Part shown: positions 1 to 9,576 of the stretch, one piece after another | Layout of the letters: each line of letters begins with the position of its first letter | Numbering within the stretch: position 1 is the stretch's first letter | Assembly (NCBI RefSeq): GCF_030506285.1 | Contig: NZ_CP119422.1 | Location: forward strand, 5,567,501-5,631,500 | From: Catalinimonas niigatensis | GTDB lineage: Bacteria > Bacteroidota > Bacteroidia > Cytophagales > Cyclobacteriaceae | Length of the DNA: 64,000 nt | Direction of reading: 5' to 3' | Notes under the pieces: generated by a model | Databases searched by the model: none | What the model saw: the letters and a program-made list of their open reading frames with translations, nothing else | Told to the model about the DNA's origin: nothing | Made by a program: the position numbers and the translations under genes

Positions 1-405
1 GCCTGGAAAGCCAAGATTAAGGGAAATTGGAAAGAGATCAATGTAGTGGAAAGAGACATTTATAATTTTGCCAATGCTCCATTGCCCCTGGGGGAAGATA
101 TTAAGGCAAGCATTGTGCTGGACCTTGGCGAACTGTCTTCTGAAGATATTTCAGTAGAGTTGCTGATAGCCAGAAGACAAGACAATCAGGTGAAGATCAT
201 TAGTAAGTATGAAATGAAAAGGCAAAAAATAAAAGAAGCTGCCATAGCAGGAGGAGAAGGCAATAGCAGAAATGGACAATTGGTAAAATATATTTGCGAT
301 AAGAAAGTAACCTTTTCCGGAGTCTATGAATATGGCTTCAGAGTGTATCCTTCCCATAAACTCCTGGCCCACCGGCAGGACTTTAGCCTGATCAGCTGGA
401 TATAA
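1..405 (+). CDS. glgP: alpha-glucan phosphorylase, C-terminal fragment (partial, 5' end outside window)
   Basis: The reading frame is open from the first base, so the gene starts to the left of the window; the GTG at 46 is an internal Val codon. About 134 residues are visible. The end reads GVYEYGFRVYPSHKLLAHRQ followed by a short hydrophobic finish (SLISWI), which resembles the C-terminal beta-strand region of the alpha-glucan family phosphorylases (the short glycogen/maltodextrin phosphorylase type, with G-x-Y-x-Y-x-x-R-V-x-P). Such enzymes release glucose-1-phosphate from alpha-1,4-glucans in the cytoplasm. The catalytic PLP region lies outside the window, so the call rests only on this tail. 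A bidirectional terminator follows directly. Confidence 0.65.
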   Translation, partial: AWKAKIKGNWKEINVVERDIYNFANAPLPLGEDIKASIVLDLGELSSEDISVELLIARRQDNQVKIISKYEMKRQKIKEAAIAGGEGNSRNGQLVKYICDKKVTFSGVYEYGFRVYPSHKLLAHRQDFSLISWI

Positions 406-413
406 AGTAAAAA

Positions 414-435
414 GCCTCAAGAGCAATCTTGAGGC
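414..435. terminator. bidirectional rho-independent terminator
   Basis: Perfect 9-bp stem GCCTCAAGA/TCTTGAGGC with a GCAA tetraloop. It is preceded by an A-run and followed by a T-rich stretch, so it can end transcription from both sides. It separates the converging phosphorylase and beta-barrel genes. Confidence 0.85.
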
Positions 436-461
436 TTCTTTGTATCAAAGCTTAGTTATGT

Positions 462-1055
462 TTAAAGTTCAAACGTAACTCCCACAGTAAATACACTCAA
501 TGGTCCGTATCCGAGTTCTCCGAAGATTCCTATATTTTCTTTTGGCATATATCTGATACCGGGTACGGTACCAAAACTTAAATCTACATCAGAATCATTG
601 AAATCTGAGTTTCCAACATCATAACGATTATTTCTGATTCTTACACCAGTATATACAGCAACATACAGATCTACCTTTTCGGGATTCCAGCTGGCATCAA
701 ATACTTCGGCGATAAAGGGAATGACATGAAGAGAACCTTTAGCCCCAATAGCAAGGGAGGTTACTGAAGAATTACTGTACCCAAAATAATCATAGTTGTA
801 ATTGGCAAATCCAACATAAGGTCCTACGCTAATGTAGCGATGGAATCCGAATTCATAAGAACCAAGAAGTGAAACGCCAAATCCTAAAGACCCGTAGCCC
901 CATCCTCCAGTAGCACCAAGCCCTAAACCCAAGTTTAAAATGTTGTCTCCTTGATTATACGTGAAATCACCAGTCTCCACACGTACAGTATTTTGAGCAA
1001 ATAGAGGGGTACTCAATATTGTACAAAGAAATGTTAAAATAATGAGGTTTTTCAT
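462..1055 (-). CDS. small outer-membrane beta-barrel protein
   Basis: 197 residues with a clear signal peptide (MKNLIILTFLCTILSTPLFA, cleavage before Q). The mature part is made of alternating Gly/aromatic-rich strands (GLGLGATGGWGYGSLGFGVS, then YISVGPYVGFANYNYDYFGY) and ends in a strand VFTVGVTFEL. This is the layout of the small outer-membrane beta-barrel proteins common in Bacteroidota. No enzymatic motif is seen and no function can be assigned. The gene stands alone between a terminator on its 3' side and a 12-bp hairpin on its 5' side. Confidence 0.7.
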   Translation of the reverse strand: MKNLIILTFLCTILSTPLFAQNTVRVETGDFTYNQGDNILNLGLGLGATGGWGYGSLGFGVSLLGSYEFGFHRYISVGPYVGFANYNYDYFGYSNSSVTSLAIGAKGSLHVIPFIAEVFDASWNPEKVDLYVAVYTGVRIRNNRYDVGNSDFNDSDVDLSFGTVPGIRYMPKENIGIFGELGYGPLSVFTVGVTFEL

Positions 1056-1119
1056 AGTTATGTTTTGGTTAATTTGTCGGCCGAAAGTTAAGGATTTTCT
1101 TATGAAATATCATCATTTA

Positions 1120-1153
1120 AGCACATAGCAGTAAATTTTTGCTGCTATGTGCT
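1120..1153 (-). terminator. 12-bp stem-loop downstream of the beta-helix lipoprotein gene
   Basis: Perfect inverted repeat AGCACATAGCAG/CTGCTATGTGCT around a 10-nt loop. It lies just after the stop codon of the gene ending at 1161 (minus strand) and before the start of the next minus-strand gene. No long T-run follows, so it may be a weak terminator or an mRNA 3'-end stabiliser. Confidence 0.6.
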
Positions 1154-1160
1154 GAGATAT

Positions 1161-3533
1161 TTACAAGTTGGTTTCACCTGATGCGTTTCCGGCAAAGGTA
1201 TTTCCAGCATCTATTACTTCCTGATTAGTGGTTAGATTGGTGCCAGCACCGTCGGTTAACTCCGCCCCACTTTCTACAAATATGCCATATCCATCACTAT
1301 TAGAAATAGAACTATTGGAAACTGCAACTTTACCGCTATTTTCTATTCCTATGTTGGCTGCTTCTACACCAAGCCCAAAACCACTACTACCTGCATACGA
1401 TACACTTACATACTCAAGCTTATTAGATGCAGTGTTTGATAAGAAAAATAAACCTTGCCATTTGTCCGCCTGATCTCGGGCAGTAAAGGTAATGATACTA
1501 TCAGCGGTCCCTATTGCAGTAAGCGCACCAGCACCGGACATTTCCATTTCTACACCAAGGTTAAATTCCAGCGTTGCCCCGGGGTTAATTTCTAATCGGT
1601 TATCAATATCCAGTTTACCACTCACATAGTAAGGCGTGTTATCGGCGAAAGCGGGAAGGGTTTGAGAAACATCATTGCTACTTAAGATAGATTGAAAGAT
1701 TTCTACACTGTTATCGCCATTTCCACTAAACGATGTGGCTGCATCCAGCATACCGGCCATATTAATAGGCAATGCAATGGGAAAGCTATTGTTATTCAGG
1801 AAAGTATTCTGACCAAAAGCACCAATTTCTGCTTGGCTTTCTACAAAAATACCGTAAGCCCCGACGCTATTACTTACGACTGAGTTAGTAATTTTAATTG
1901 CTCCTGAGGCTTCTACACCAACACTGGAAGGTTGTACCCCTAAGCCAAAGCTGCGGTTTCCGCCATATGAGATACGAGCATAAGCGAAAGAGTTACGGCT
2001 ATTATCAGTGAGAAAAAAGAAACCACCCCAGCCATCAGCAGGAACGCGAGCAGTAAAAGTAATACTATCGGATGCAGTTCCATCTGCAGTAAAGTGACCG
2101 TTATTGCCGGCTACTTCAATGTAGGCATCAGGATTTAATTCAAAGCGTGCACCAGGCATGATCGTCAGGCTACCATCAATATCAAGTTTACCAGTAACGT
2201 GAAAAGGCGTGCTGTTAGATAGCGCTGGGATTGTAACCTCATCATCAGCGCCGAGCAGCGTTGCCAGGATCTCAACACTATTATCCGCATTATCAGAATA
2301 AGTACTGTTTTCATCCAAATCTCCTGCCTGATTAATAGGCACAGCTATTGGATGATCGCTGTTGTCTATCAACATATTATTTCCGAACCCTTGTAGCGCT
2401 CCTCCATTCTCAATATAAATGCCATAGTTGAAGCTATTGGAGACAGTAGAGTTAGTAATTGAAAAACCTCCTGAAGCTTCTACTCCAATACTGGCAGCTT
2501 GTACCCCTAAGCCAAAATCGCGCTGCCCGCCGTAAGATATATCAGCATAGTCAAATGAATTCTGCACATTTTCATTCAGGAAGAAGATACCATCCCAACC
2601 ATTAAGTGTATCTTCCGCAGTAAGTACAATCAGGCTATCCGCTATACCAATTGCTGATAACGAGCCGCTGTTTCCTGAAACTGTGAGCCCTCGGTTGGGT
2701 TCAAACATTACTTTTACACCGGGAGCTATGGTTAATGCTTCACTCACGGTGATATCAGCTATAACATAATAATCCGGCAAAGCTGGGTTTTCAAAAATAT
2801 TGGGCCAGGTTGTAGCCACAGAAACATTTTCATCAATTACCACAGGATTTGCTGTAGCAATGAGTTCAACCGTTTGTGAAGTGCTGTTTCCTTCGGGGTC
2901 CTGTACGGTGAGTTGTATGGTATAAGCACCCACAGCATCCGGTACAAAAGAGGCCATACTACCTTCTTCATTGGGAGTAAGGGTGGCCTCACTATCTTCA
3001 GGACTTTCAGTGATTTCCCAGGTAAAAGTCAGCTCCTCACTGTCAGGGTCGCTGCTCTGGCTGGCATCCAAACCATAAGAGGTATTGATGGTCACTTCAT
3101 TATTGGTTTCGTCTATGGCATCGTTATCCTCATTTCGGATGACGACTACCGGTGGTTCACCTATGGCTTCTTCGGCGGTGATGATCAGCTCATCAGTTAC
3201 CGGATCATATATACCATCGTCAGCTGTGAGCCTGATGGTATAGTTCCCCACAGCATCGGGCGTAAAGCTTGCCGTAAGGGATGAGGCATTGCTTATGTTG
3301 GCTGAACTGCCCTGAGGAGCAGAAGTAACACTCCAACTGGTGGTGAGAGGATCTCCATCGGGGTCAGAGGCGGTGCCACTAAGTTGTACAGCACTCCCTA
3401 CTGCTGCGGTAACATCCTGACCGGCATTGACAGTGGGTGCCTGGCCAGGAAGTTCTTCATCGTCTTCCTTACAGGCTGAGAAAATAAATAGAAGCGAAAA
3501 TACCAGGTAGTAAAAGTTCTTGATTCTGATCAT
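1161..3533 (-). CDS. PKD-domain and beta-helix-repeat lipoprotein
   Basis: 790 residues. The N-terminus is a lipoprotein signal with lipobox FIFSAC (lipid Cys about residue 20), followed by an acidic linker (KEDDEE) typical of surface-exposed Bacteroidota lipoproteins. Two PKD/Ig-like domains follow (about 33-120 and 128-228; SGTASDPDGDPLTTSW, then SQSSDPDSEELTFTWEIT). The rest is three copies of a unit of about 190 residues, marked by GWDGIFFL / GWGGFFFL / KWQGLFFL and by FGLGVQAASIGVEASGG / FGLGVQPSSVGVEASGA / FGLGVEAANIGIENSGK, which looks like right-handed parallel beta-helix sequence. No catalytic residues are recognisable. A role in surface adhesion or glycan contact is inference only. 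It is divergent from the anti-sigma-like gene at 3707. Confidence 0.7.
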   Translation of the reverse strand: MIRIKNFYYLVFSLLFIFSACKEDDEELPGQAPTVNAGQDVTAAVGSAVQLSGTASDPDGDPLTTSWSVTSAPQGSSANISNASSLTASFTPDAVGNYTIRLTADDGIYDPVTDELIITAEEAIGEPPVVVIRNEDNDAIDETNNEVTINTSYGLDASQSSDPDSEELTFTWEITESPEDSEATLTPNEEGSMASFVPDAVGAYTIQLTVQDPEGNSTSQTVELIATANPVVIDENVSVATTWPNIFENPALPDYYVIADITVSEALTIAPGVKVMFEPNRGLTVSGNSGSLSAIGIADSLIVLTAEDTLNGWDGIFFLNENVQNSFDYADISYGGQRDFGLGVQAASIGVEASGGFSITNSTVSNSFNYGIYIENGGALQGFGNNMLIDNSDHPIAVPINQAGDLDENSTYSDNADNSVEILATLLGADDEVTIPALSNSTPFHVTGKLDIDGSLTIMPGARFELNPDAYIEVAGNNGHFTADGTASDSITFTARVPADGWGGFFFLTDNSRNSFAYARISYGGNRSFGLGVQPSSVGVEASGAIKITNSVVSNSVGAYGIFVESQAEIGAFGQNTFLNNNSFPIALPINMAGMLDAATSFSGNGDNSVEIFQSILSSNDVSQTLPAFADNTPYYVSGKLDIDNRLEINPGATLEFNLGVEMEMSGAGALTAIGTADSIITFTARDQADKWQGLFFLSNTASNKLEYVSVSYAGSSGFGLGVEAANIGIENSGKVAVSNSSISNSDGYGIFVESGAELTDGAGTNLTTNQEVIDAGNTFAGNASGETNL

Positions 3534-3602
3534 GAGTAAATTATTTGATAGAAATAAGTTTTAGGATACAATTCACTTCTTTATGTCAGAAACAATGAGT
3601 AG

Positions 3603-3637
3603 GTAAACAGAGAAAAAAAACTTTTTTTAGTGTTTAC
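3603..3637. repeat. near-perfect inverted repeat in a divergent promoter region
   Basis: GTAAACA at 3603-3609 pairs with TGTTTAC at 3631-3637, and an A8 run faces a T7 run inside. It lies between the divergent genes at 3533 (minus) and 3707 (plus), so it could be an operator or the 5' end of a transcript. Confidence 0.45.
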
Positions 3638-3706
3638 TTCTTGTACAAAAAAATTATTAACAAAGAAACCGTTTGGATATGATTCTAGAGGGTTAAATTT
3701 CTCAAC

Positions 3707-4447
3707 ATGGATTTAAAGCAAACTGATCTTGCTGATCGCTATTATAGAGGGGAACTGAGTTCAGATGAGCGAAGGGAATTTGAAAGACAGATGGAGCAAG
3801 ACGCTGAACTCAAGGAGAAAGTGCTGCTTCATAAAGAGCTGTTGGAAGGAATAGATTATCATTTCAATCAAGGACTAAAATCAAAATTACAGCAGGCAGA
3901 CCTGGGCAGTGAGAGCGAAAGCAAAGGCGTAAAACACCGGCATATGTGGAAGGGCTTAGGAGTTGCAGCCACGTTCTTGTTTCTCTGCTTACTTGGTTAT
4001 TTGCTGTTGAATAAGCAAGCATCTCCCGAAGAAATTTACCAGGCGTATTATCAGCCTTACCCCAATATCCTCAATCCTGTGGAAAGATCGGCTGGGCGGG
4101 CAGAGGATGATTTGAGTACTGCAATGAGGGCATATGAACAAGGTAGGTATCAGGAGGCCATTGCCTTATTTGAGCAGCAGTTTGATGAACTCAGCCCTTC
4201 CTACCGTTTTTATCTGGCCTTGAGCTACCTTGAGACTAATCAGAATCAGCAGGCTTTGAAGCTTCTGGAAGAGGTGGAAAAGGCCGGAGATGAAACCTTT
4301 TATCTGCCCTCATTATGGTATCAGGCCCTGGCTAATCTTGCGGCAGGAAAAACTGAAGAAGCACAGATGGTCTTACAGAAGCTGATTCAAGCCGGAGACA
4401 ATACCTACAGTAGCAAAGCGGAAGAAATAGTGGATGCCCTGAAATAA
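3707..4447 (+). CDS. membrane-anchored anti-sigma-like protein with TPR domain
   Basis: 246 residues. The N-terminal 45 residues (DLADRYYRGELSSDERREFE, then QDAELKEKV) match the pattern of cytoplasmic anti-sigma/FecR-type N-termini in Bacteroidota. A single transmembrane helix follows at about 84-103 (GVAATFLFLCLLGYLLL). The periplasmic part contains tetratricopeptide-like helices (AMRAYEQGRYQEAIALFEQQ, then RFYLALSYLETNQNQQALKL). The layout suggests a membrane signalling or scaffold protein. No sigma-factor gene is adjacent in the window, so an anti-sigma role is inference. A strong terminator follows immediately. Confidence 0.6.
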   Translation: MDLKQTDLADRYYRGELSSDERREFERQMEQDAELKEKVLLHKELLEGIDYHFNQGLKSKLQQADLGSESESKGVKHRHMWKGLGVAATFLFLCLLGYLLLNKQASPEEIYQAYYQPYPNILNPVERSAGRAEDDLSTAMRAYEQGRYQEAIALFEQQFDELSPSYRFYLALSYLETNQNQQALKLLEEVEKAGDETFYLPSLWYQALANLAAGKTEEAQMVLQKLIQAGDNTYSSKAEEIVDALK

Positions 4448-4450
4448 AAA

Positions 4451-4472
4451 AAGCGCACCCTGAGGTGCGCTT
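4451..4472. terminator. bidirectional rho-independent terminator
   Basis: Perfect 9-bp stem AAGCGCACC/GGTGCGCTT with loop CTGA. It is flanked by an A-run upstream and AATTTTGTGTTTT downstream, between the converging anti-sigma-like and fasciclin genes. Confidence 0.9.
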
Positions 4473-4492
4473 AATTTTGTGTTTTGACCTGG

Positions 4493-5920
4493 CTAAGGTA
4501 GTAAAGCCTGGGTGACTACATGAATCACAATCCCATTTTCTACCAGGTTATTGGCAGGGAATTGGAGGTTGGCATTGGTTTCCGTGGCTGCATTATTGTC
4601 ATTCAAAGTAATGGTTCCATTCTGCCCTTCCAGTGTTACCGCAATCGCACCATTTAATGTAGTAAGTGTTCCGGCTTCAAAGTCAGGTGAAAACAGGATA
4701 TTATCAGGCACCACATGCTTTTGTAAAATACTGCTCAGCACCGCGGGAGCTATTCTGGCTGCCTCAGCTTCTAGGGCCACACTGTCAATGGTCGTGATGA
4801 TACCGGCAGCTTCAAAGGCGGCATCAGTGGGCATAAAGATGGTGCTATTGGCGGGTACTTCTATAGCTGTTTCTTCCAGAGCTTTTTTGAAAATGGTGAA
4901 GGTGTTACCGCTCAGTGCTTCAATGTACTCTACCATTTCAGCCAAAGGTACGGCAGGTTTTAGTACATCAAGCATATGAATGACACGGCCATTGTCTGCC
5001 CCATAACCCAAATCAAAGATAGGGCGTCCATTGAGGTAAGTGTTGTTCTCCACATTAGATACATACAGATTTTGACCGCTTAGTGTAGTTAGCATCCTAT
5101 CTGAATTAGCAAAATCTACATTTCCTTCCAGAACATGATAGTTGGCAGTCTGTGTCACATTTTCATTGGAAGTAAAAAAGAAATCATCAAAAGCAGTGTT
5201 GACAGGAGCAAGCACAGTATAGTTACTGCTTCCATTGAGTGTGGACAAAAGATTTGCAGCATTTAACACATTGTTAATAGTTGATAAACCACCGTCAAAA
5301 TTAGGGTCTTGACTGGGAATATCCCTCAAAGTAAGCATAATGCCAGCCACGCTGCCAAATAAGGGCTCTAAATCAATCATGCCCGGAGATAAGAGGACTT
5401 CATTGGTTACATGGACTACTCCGTTAGAAGCCTGAAAACTATTTGTTACTACAGTTCGCTCGGGTTGAGAATCAGGATTAATACGGACACTATCGCCTTC
5501 CTGTTCAAAACTGATCTGAGAAAAACCTAGCGTAGTAATAGTTGAATCCAGTTGATTCGCTTCCAGATAGGTATTTGCAACGACATGATAAAATAAGATA
5601 TTTTGTAGTATATCGCTTCGTAATTCAACAAGGCTTTGATAGCCAATAGAACTAAGCAATTTTTGAACAGCAGCATTATTTGGGGCAAAGACGGTGTATT
5701 CACCCGAAGTCAAGCGATTGTTAGCACCCTGACCTAATAATGAAACTAATGTATCAAAACTTTCCAGACCCTCTGTACTGCTAATAATATCCAACAGATC
5801 ATCAGTAGGTCGTGGAGGTGTCCCTTCATCATCATCACTACATGCACTGAATATCAGGGAAAAACCAAAAAGACATATAAAAAGGAAGGGTAGCTTTTTA
5901 AAGGTAAAAGGATGTGTCAT
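4493..5920 (-). CDS. fasciclin (FAS1) repeat lipoprotein
   Basis: 475 residues from the ATG at 5920, preferred because it gives a clean lipoprotein signal (PFLFICLFGFSLIFSAC) followed by an acidic linker; an in-frame upstream start at 5980 would only add a second hydrophobic stretch. Three FAS1 domains follow. Each carries the H1/H2-type motifs: YTVFAPNNAAVQKLL and HVTNEVLL in the first, YTVLAPVNTAFDDFF and VIHMLDVLKP in the second, TIFMPTDAAFEAAG and VIHVVTQALL in the third. FAS1 domains are adhesion modules; in Bacteroidota they are usually surface lipoproteins, sometimes in glycan-uptake loci. Here the gene is monocistronic and upstream of, but divergent from, the SusC operon. Confidence 0.85.
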   Translation of the reverse strand: MTHPFTFKKLPFLFICLFGFSLIFSACSDDDEGTPPRPTDDLLDIISSTEGLESFDTLVSLLGQGANNRLTSGEYTVFAPNNAAVQKLLSSIGYQSLVELRSDILQNILFYHVVANTYLEANQLDSTITTLGFSQISFEQEGDSVRINPDSQPERTVVTNSFQASNGVVHVTNEVLLSPGMIDLEPLFGSVAGIMLTLRDIPSQDPNFDGGLSTINNVLNAANLLSTLNGSSNYTVLAPVNTAFDDFFFTSNENVTQTANYHVLEGNVDFANSDRMLTTLSGQNLYVSNVENNTYLNGRPIFDLGYGADNGRVIHMLDVLKPAVPLAEMVEYIEALSGNTFTIFKKALEETAIEVPANSTIFMPTDAAFEAAGIITTIDSVALEAEAARIAPAVLSSILQKHVVPDNILFSPDFEAGTLTTLNGAIAVTLEGQNGTITLNDNNAATETNANLQFPANNLVENGIVIHVVTQALLP

Positions 5921-6252
5921 AAGGGTAAGAAGTGAGAATGTTGATAAATGAAAGGTTAGTAAACAAGCCTTAATATACACTTTTGTTACAATTTCCTGTC
6001 ATATCCATCTTAAAATACCCAAAAAAATCACGTATTTATCGGGAGGTTTACAATTGAGAAGCTTCAGCAATTTTTTAATAGATTGGAATACAATAGATAA
6101 TATGGATATGCGTATTAATCTTAGTATAAGTATTTTCAAAGAGCGAAATAAAACCTTTAAGTAAAGGGCAGGTTCTTTTTCTTTCAATACTTTATTAGCT
6201 TGTTGAATATTAGTTGCATATAGCTTAATATAAAGGCTTAAACCACGAGAAT
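5921..6252. other. intergenic, divergent promoter region of fasciclin gene and SusC operon
   Basis: A+T-rich stretch of about 330 bp. A 62-codon minus-strand frame inside (5999-6187) has low-complexity K/L/I composition and is not called as a gene. No perfect TANNTTTG promoter box was found. The in-frame stop at 6226 fixes the SusC start downstream of it. Confidence 0.5.
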
Positions 6253-9200
6253 TTGAAAAAATATCTACTACTACTGTTTACTGTATTTGCATGTCTTACT
6301 ACTGTGTGGGCCCAGGACAGTGTAATCAAAGGGACTGTAACGACAAGTGAAGATGGTAGCCCACTACCCGGAGTCAATATCATTGTGCAGGGAAAAGCTA
6401 CCGGTACTGTGACTGACATTGATGGTAACTACACTTTGAATGTGAGTGATGCTGATGACGTACTGCTTTTTTCCTACATCGGTTACCAAACCCAGGAGAT
6501 TGAAATTGGCAACTCCACTACGATAAATGTGGTGCTGGAAGTTGATGACGCCCAGTTGGACGAAGTGGTGGTGACTGGCTTCCAGGAGGTAGAACGTAAG
6601 CTGTTTACTGGTGCTGCCGAAAGGGTAAAGATGGAAGATATCCGTCAGCCCGGTATGGTGGACGCCAGCCGCATGCTGGAAGGACAGGTAGCCGGAGTGA
6701 CGGTAGACAATGTTTCGGGAACCTTTGGTACCGCGCCTAAAATCCGTATCAGGGGAAATACATCAATTAACGGAGATAACCAGCCGCTCTGGGTGGTAGA
6801 TGGGGTGATTCTGGAAGATCTGACCAACGTAAATGCTGATGATATTGTGACCGGCGACCCCAATACGGTGCTCGCTTCATCCATTGCCGGTTTGAATCCT
6901 GATGATATTGCTTCTTTTGAAGTACTTAAAGATGCTTCTGCCACTGCCCTCTACGGAACCCGTGCAAAAAATGGTGTAATTGTGATTACCACCAAGCGAG
7001 GCAAAAGTGGACGCCTACAGGTAAACTATTCTGGTAATTTTTCAACCAATCTTCGTCCCAATTACAATCAGTTTGATATCCTGAACTCCGGTGATGAGAT
7101 GTCCATTTACCGGGAAATGTACGAAAAGGGGCTGGTGGATATTACAACTTCCGTACGTGCTCAAAACTATGGCGTAATGGGTAAAATGTTTAGCTTGATC
7201 TCTGAACATCAAATTCCCTGGGGCCCGGATGGCACACTCAATGAAGAATTTCTTAATCAATATGAAACGGCGAATACCGACTGGTTTGATGTACTTTACC
7301 GGGATTTTTCCCTGCAACAGCAGCATTCAGTGAGCCTTACGGCGGGTAATGAGAACTACAACAGCTACTACTCTCTCAGTTATCTGAATGACAATGGTCA
7401 AACACTAGCAGATGGAGTTCAGCGCTTTGCCGGAACGGCTCGTAACAGCTTCTTCTTCTCTGATCGTTTCTCACTTGACATGAAGCTCAACGCCAGCTTC
7501 CGCCAGCAGCAACTACCCGGAACTACTGACCGTGACTTTGATCCCATTACCGGTGAGTATAAGCGGGATTTTGATATCAACCCTTTTAGCTACGCTATCA
7601 ACACCAGTCGTTCCATTCGTCCCTACGATCATGAGGGTAACCTGGAGTTTTTCCGCAGAAATTATGCGCCTTTCAATGTGCTGGAAGAATTGAATTACAA
7701 TTACATAGGCATCAGGGTAGCTGATATTTCGGCACAGGCCGACCTGAACTTTGAGTTGACCGATAATCTGAGATTTCGCAGCACGCTTCAGGGACGTTAT
7801 GCTACCACCAACCGTGAACATGTCATCCATGAGCGTTCCAACCAGGCAGAAGCTTACCGCTCCAACGGCACGCAGTATATACAGGATGCTAATCCCTTGC
7901 TGTTCAGAGATCCTGATGATCCGGGTTCTTTGCCCAAAGTAGTATTGCCAGAGGGAGGTTTTAATTATCTTGACGAAGACAATCTGCAGAATTTCTACAT
8001 CAGAAACAGCCTGGACTGGTCGCGTACCTTTGGGAATGTCCATGAGGTGAATTTATTGGCAGGACAGGAAATCAAATATACCGACCGCTCCAGCCGTAAT
8101 GCCAGTGGTATTGGTGTGGTCTATGAAAATGGAGGAGTAGTCAATACCACTCCTGAAATCATTGATTTCCTTAATCGTCAGGGCGTTGATCTCTATGGGT
8201 TATCAGAATTTCATGAGCGTTTCACCGGATTGTTTATCAATGGAGGTTACGCATTTAACAAAAAATACATTGTAAACGGAACGCTGCGCTACGATGGTTC
8301 CAACCGGTTGGGACGTAGCCGTGCTGCACGCTATCTGCCTACCTGGAACGTGAGTGGGGCCTGGAACGTAGACCAGGAATCTTTCTTTAATGTACCAGCC
8401 GTTAGCTTTCTTAAGCTTCGGGCTACCTATGGTTTGTCGGCAAACCTGGGACCTGATGTAAGCGCACTGCTTAACCTGCGCTCAGATGTTACCCTGCGTC
8501 CTACTGATGTGGAATCCTATCTTTTCATTGCAGACTTAGAAAATACAGACCTTACCTGGGAGAAGCTGAATGAGTTTAACGTGGGTATTGATTTTGGTGT
8601 AATGAACGACCGTATTAGCGGTAGTTTTGATTACTATCGCCGCGACGCTTTTGATCTGATCGGCGTGATCCAAACCAGTGGTATAGGCGGCGTAGCCGAA
8701 AAGGCAGGTAACTATGCGGATATGGTGGCCAACGGATTTGAGATTTCTATCAATACGCTAAACTATTACACTCCGGACTTCTCATGGACTACCAGCTTTA
8801 ACATCGGTTATACCCGTGACCGTATCACCCGCCTGGATTTTGATCCTATCATTGCTGATGCCATCAGGCCCGAAGGCGCAGCCGTTTTGGGCGGCCCTCG
8901 CCGGGGTATTTATTCTACCCGATTTGCTGGCTTGGACCCACTAGGTATCCCTACTTTCTTTGATGCCACCGGAGAAACGGTATATGCTTACGACATTCAG
9001 GAGAGAGAAGGCTTGCTGGATATTCTTAAATACGAAGGACCCGCTGAACCGCTGGGAGGTGGTGGATTTACCAATAAATTTACCTACAAAAACTTTAGTT
9101 TGAATATATTGCTCTCCTATAAGCTGAGTTATAAAATCCGCCTCAATGATGCTTTCCGCTCCGATTACACTGATTTCACCTCCTTTTCCCGTGATTTTGT

Positions 9201-9576
9201 GGATCGTTGGGTAGTGCCTGGTGATGAGGAGTTTACGGATATTCCAGTCATCCTGGATGTACGCTATACGGGCAACAATGCCGGAGATGATTTTCCTGAC
9301 GGAAACCCCTATAGTCTGTATAATAAAAGCACGGTAAGAATAGCAGATGGAGACCATGTGCGGCTCAAAACAGTACAGTTGACTTATACTTTACCTTCTC
9401 GTATCACTGAGCGAATTGGAGCCAATAATGCGCGGGTTTCTCTGGCCGGACAAAACCTGCTATTGCTATATTCTGACAAACGTTTGAATGGTCAGGACCC
9501 TGAGTTTTTTGCTTCAGGTGGTGTTGCTTTGCCTCAGCCACAACAAATTACATTATCCTTAAATGTTGGTTTTTGA
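6253..9576 (+). CDS. susC: SusC/RagA-family TonB-dependent outer-membrane transporter
   Basis: 1107 residues. The start is TTG at 6253: an in-frame TAA lies at 6226 and no ATG or GTG gives the signal peptide (MKKYLLLLFTVFACLTTVWA-Q). Order of parts: carboxypeptidase-regulatory-like domain about 24-105 (GTVTTSEDGSPLPGVNIIVQ), link LDEVVVTG, plug domain to about 250 with the SusC signature KDASATALYGTRAKNG then VIVITTKRGK, and a long C-terminal barrel ending in ITLSLNVGF. It imports a large ligand across the outer membrane with the SusD lid, powered by TonB. It is the first gene of a four-gene operon with overlapping stops and starts. The ligand cannot be read from the sequence; no glycoside hydrolase is adjacent. 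Confidence 0.95.
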   Translation: MKKYLLLLFTVFACLTTVWAQDSVIKGTVTTSEDGSPLPGVNIIVQGKATGTVTDIDGNYTLNVSDADDVLLFSYIGYQTQEIEIGNSTTINVVLEVDDAQLDEVVVTGFQEVERKLFTGAAERVKMEDIRQPGMVDASRMLEGQVAGVTVDNVSGTFGTAPKIRIRGNTSINGDNQPLWVVDGVILEDLTNVNADDIVTGDPNTVLASSIAGLNPDDIASFEVLKDASATALYGTRAKNGVIVITTKRGKSGRLQVNYSGNFSTNLRPNYNQFDILNSGDEMSIYREMYEKGLVDITTSVRAQNYGVMGKMFSLISEHQIPWGPDGTLNEEFLNQYETANTDWFDVLYRDFSLQQQHSVSLTAGNENYNSYYSLSYLNDNGQTLADGVQRFAGTARNSFFFSDRFSLDMKLNASFRQQQLPGTTDRDFDPITGEYKRDFDINPFSYAINTSRSIRPYDHEGNLEFFRRNYAPFNVLEELNYNYIGIRVADISAQADLNFELTDNLRFRSTLQGRYATTNREHVIHERSNQAEAYRSNGTQYIQDANPLLFRDPDDPGSLPKVVLPEGGFNYLDEDNLQNFYIRNSLDWSRTFGNVHEVNLLAGQEIKYTDRSSRNASGIGVVYENGGVVNTTPEIIDFLNRQGVDLYGLSEFHERFTGLFINGGYAFNKKYIVNGTLRYDGSNRLGRSRAARYLPTWNVSGAWNVDQESFFNVPAVSFLKLRATYGLSANLGPDVSALLNLRSDVTLRPTDVESYLFIADLENTDLTWEKLNEFNVGIDFGVMNDRISGSFDYYRRDAFDLIGVIQTSGIGGVAEKAGNYADMVANGFEISINTLNYYTPDFSWTTSFNIGYTRDRITRLDFDPIIADAIRPEGAAVLGGPRRGIYSTRFAGLDPLGIPTFFDATGETVYAYDIQEREGLLDILKYEGPAEPLGGGGFTNKFTYKNFSLNILLSYKLSYKIRLNDAFRSDYTDFTSFSRDFVDRWVVPGDEEFTDIPVILDVRYTGNNAGDDFPDGNPYSLYNKSTVRIADGDHVRLKTVQLTYTLPSRITERIGANNARVSLAGQNLLLLYSDKRLNGQDPEFFASGGVALPQPQQITLSLNVGF

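Noticed and set aside
46-405. Independent 119-residue gene starting at 46
   Set aside because: The frame is open to base 1, and the sequence fits the tail of a longer phosphorylase; GTG at 46 is an internal codon.
5999-6187. 62-codon minus-strand frame
   Set aside because: Low-complexity K/L/I-rich translation in A+T-rich intergenic DNA, no family resemblance, no ATG context support.
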